A DNA stretch of 64,000 nucleotides from Desulfosporosinus metallidurans (GTDB lineage: Bacteria; Bacillota; Desulfitobacteriia; Desulfitobacteriales; Desulfitobacteriaceae), in contig NZ_MLBF01000005.1 of NCBI RefSeq assembly GCF_001936615.1, forward strand, positions 1 to 64,000, in the 5' to 3' direction. Position 1 is the first letter of the stretch. Each line of letters starts with the position of its first letter. The position numbers and the translations under genes are program-made. The notes under the pieces are model-generated. The model saw only the letters and a list, made by a program, of their open reading frames with translations, ran no database searches and was not told the DNA's origin. Positions 63,316 through 64,000 of the stretch are shown one piece after another.

Positions 63316-63468
63316 ATGGACTCCAAGGTTTCCCTTCCCAAGTTACTGCCTTTCTACATAGCACTGGGATCGTCTACTATTTAGATGCCGGGTTAAATAT
63401 CATCGAAGCCCAGTTTTCTCTTAATCTTGGGGGCAAAGGGATTCCTCAACATCATAATCCAGTTAAGT
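63316..63468 (+). pseudogene. Degraded duplicate of the MFS gene 3' end
   Basis: From ATGGACTCCAAGGTTTCCC to AATCCAGTTAAGT this stretch matches 60818-60972, the last 48 codons of the MFS gene plus its 3' flank, with scattered substitutions and small gaps. Long identical blocks remain (GCATAGCACTGGGATCGTC is shared except for its first base; TGGGGGCAAAGGGATT). The frame is broken. No other part of the gene is present nearby. Confidence 0.75.
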
Positions 63469-63562
63469 CTAGCTACTCCTAGCCGAAAATCCGCGAGAGT
63501 AACGATGAATCCTTTATCCGGATGTGGCACTAGTATAGAAATTTTCACATTCCGATCTGCCA

Positions 63563-63614
63563 AAATAATAAAGATCCAAAGTCATAATAAAATGACCTTG
63601 GATCTTTATTATTT
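63563..63614 (-). terminator. Terminator after the last arsR gene
   Basis: A 23-bp stem with one mismatch (63563-63585 with 63592-63614, arms with AAAGATCCAA/TTGGATCTTT) and a 6-nt loop, 26 bp after the stop. Confidence 0.8.
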
Positions 63615-63640
63615 AGTGATAGATTATGAGCGTTACCGAA

Positions 63641-63982
63641 TTAACCCTCGTCGATATGCTCCAATCCCTGACGATAGAGTTCTGAGACATGAGAGTCATG
63701 CACAGAATAGTAGACCATCTTCCCCTCACGCCGGTATTTGACAAGATCGCTATTCCGAAGCACCCGCAGTTGGTGAGAGGTGGCTGATTGGCTTAATCCT
63801 AATAATTCAGCCAGATCACAAACACAGAACTCCGATTTTGCCAGGGCATCCATAATTCTGATTCTCGTCGGGTCACCCAGCGTCTTAAATAACTCTGACA
63901 AGCTATTCGCCCTGTCAAGGGTAATCAGTTGGTCTGAATACTTATCAATCACCTCATGATGTACGCATAAGCAGTCACACAC
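63641..63982 (-). CDS. ArsR/CadC-type regulator with N-terminal Cys motif
   Basis: 113 residues from GTG 63982 (GAGGA four bases before). The N-terminus CDCLCVHH and the helix motif EFCVCDLAELL together resemble CadC/CmtR-type sensors, in which N-terminal Cys join the CxC pair to bind Cd, Pb or Zn. The recognition helix is SQSATSHQLRVLRNSDL. It may therefore sense a divalent soft metal and not arsenite. The target, normally a P-type ATPase or efflux gene, must lie outside the window or be missing. Confidence 0.85.
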   Translation of the reverse strand: MCDCLCVHHEVIDKYSDQLITLDRANSLSELFKTLGDPTRIRIMDALAKSEFCVCDLAELLGLSQSATSHQLRVLRNSDLVKYRREGKMVYYSVHDSHVSELYRQGLEHIDEG

Positions 63983-64000
63983 GGCGTCCTCTACAGATTC

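Overview
This window looks like part of the chromosome of a strictly anaerobic, respiring Gram-positive bacterium of the Desulfosporosinus/Desulfitobacterium type (Peptococcaceae/Desulfitobacteriaceae). The reasons are strong AGGAGG ribosome sites, twin-arginine molybdoenzymes with NrfD membrane partners in several copies, clostridial-type serine recombinases and clostridial arsenic genes. The genus is an inference. No rRNA, tRNA or CRISPR array was seen.

Layout. 1-4.5 kb is the edge of an integrative element: a set of serine recombinases (one cut by the window edge, one frameshifted), a small resolvase-like protein whose catalytic Ser is Ala, and a sigma-region-4-like regulator. 4.5-6.0 kb is decayed DNA holding a clear but orphaned c-di-GMP-I riboswitch. 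6.0-8.0 kb holds an ArsR/thioredoxin-like pair, a truncated sigZ and a Cys-rich DUF2703 protein. 8.0-32.4 kb is the first respiratory block, on the minus strand. It has two tetrathionate-reductase-like (TtrA-type) operons ordered FeS subunit - NrfD subunit - catalytic subunit. Each operon is accompanied by a PhnD-like binding protein, a NarX-type histidine kinase and a LuxR-type response regulator. The block also holds MoeA and a second molybdopterin-domain protein, a structured RNA upstream of moeA, TatA, a TorD chaperone, a rhodanese lipoprotein and a multiheme cytochrome c. Two decayed ccdA-thioredoxin copies flank 17.4-32.6 kb. 33.9-37.4 kb is an arsenic region (DUF2703 protein, Acr3, metallophosphoesterase, ArsR, YuzD-like protein). 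38.6-51.6 kb holds two further molybdoenzyme operons, with the third binding protein-kinase-regulator set divergent from one and directly upstream of the other. 51.8-63.98 kb is a second arsenic/metal region: ArsA, ArsD, Acr3, ArsR proteins, a kinase with a broken regulator, an orphan TorD, an AhpD-like protein, an MFS exporter and an ArsR-permease-thioredoxin operon.

How it fits together. The molybdoenzymes are exported by Tat, fed by Moco genes and TorD-type chaperones, and wired to the quinone pool through 4x[4Fe-4S] and NrfD subunits. Three split, TtrS/TtrR-like three-component systems probably sense the respective electron acceptors outside the cell and switch the neighbouring operons. 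The acceptors cannot be read from the sequence; the two TtrA-like enzymes and the rhodanese point to sulfur (or selenium) oxyanions. The arsenic genes are controlled by ArsR paralogues that share an almost identical AT-rich operator. The region has been reshaped repeatedly by duplication and decay, with many single-base frameshifts (some of which could be assembly errors).
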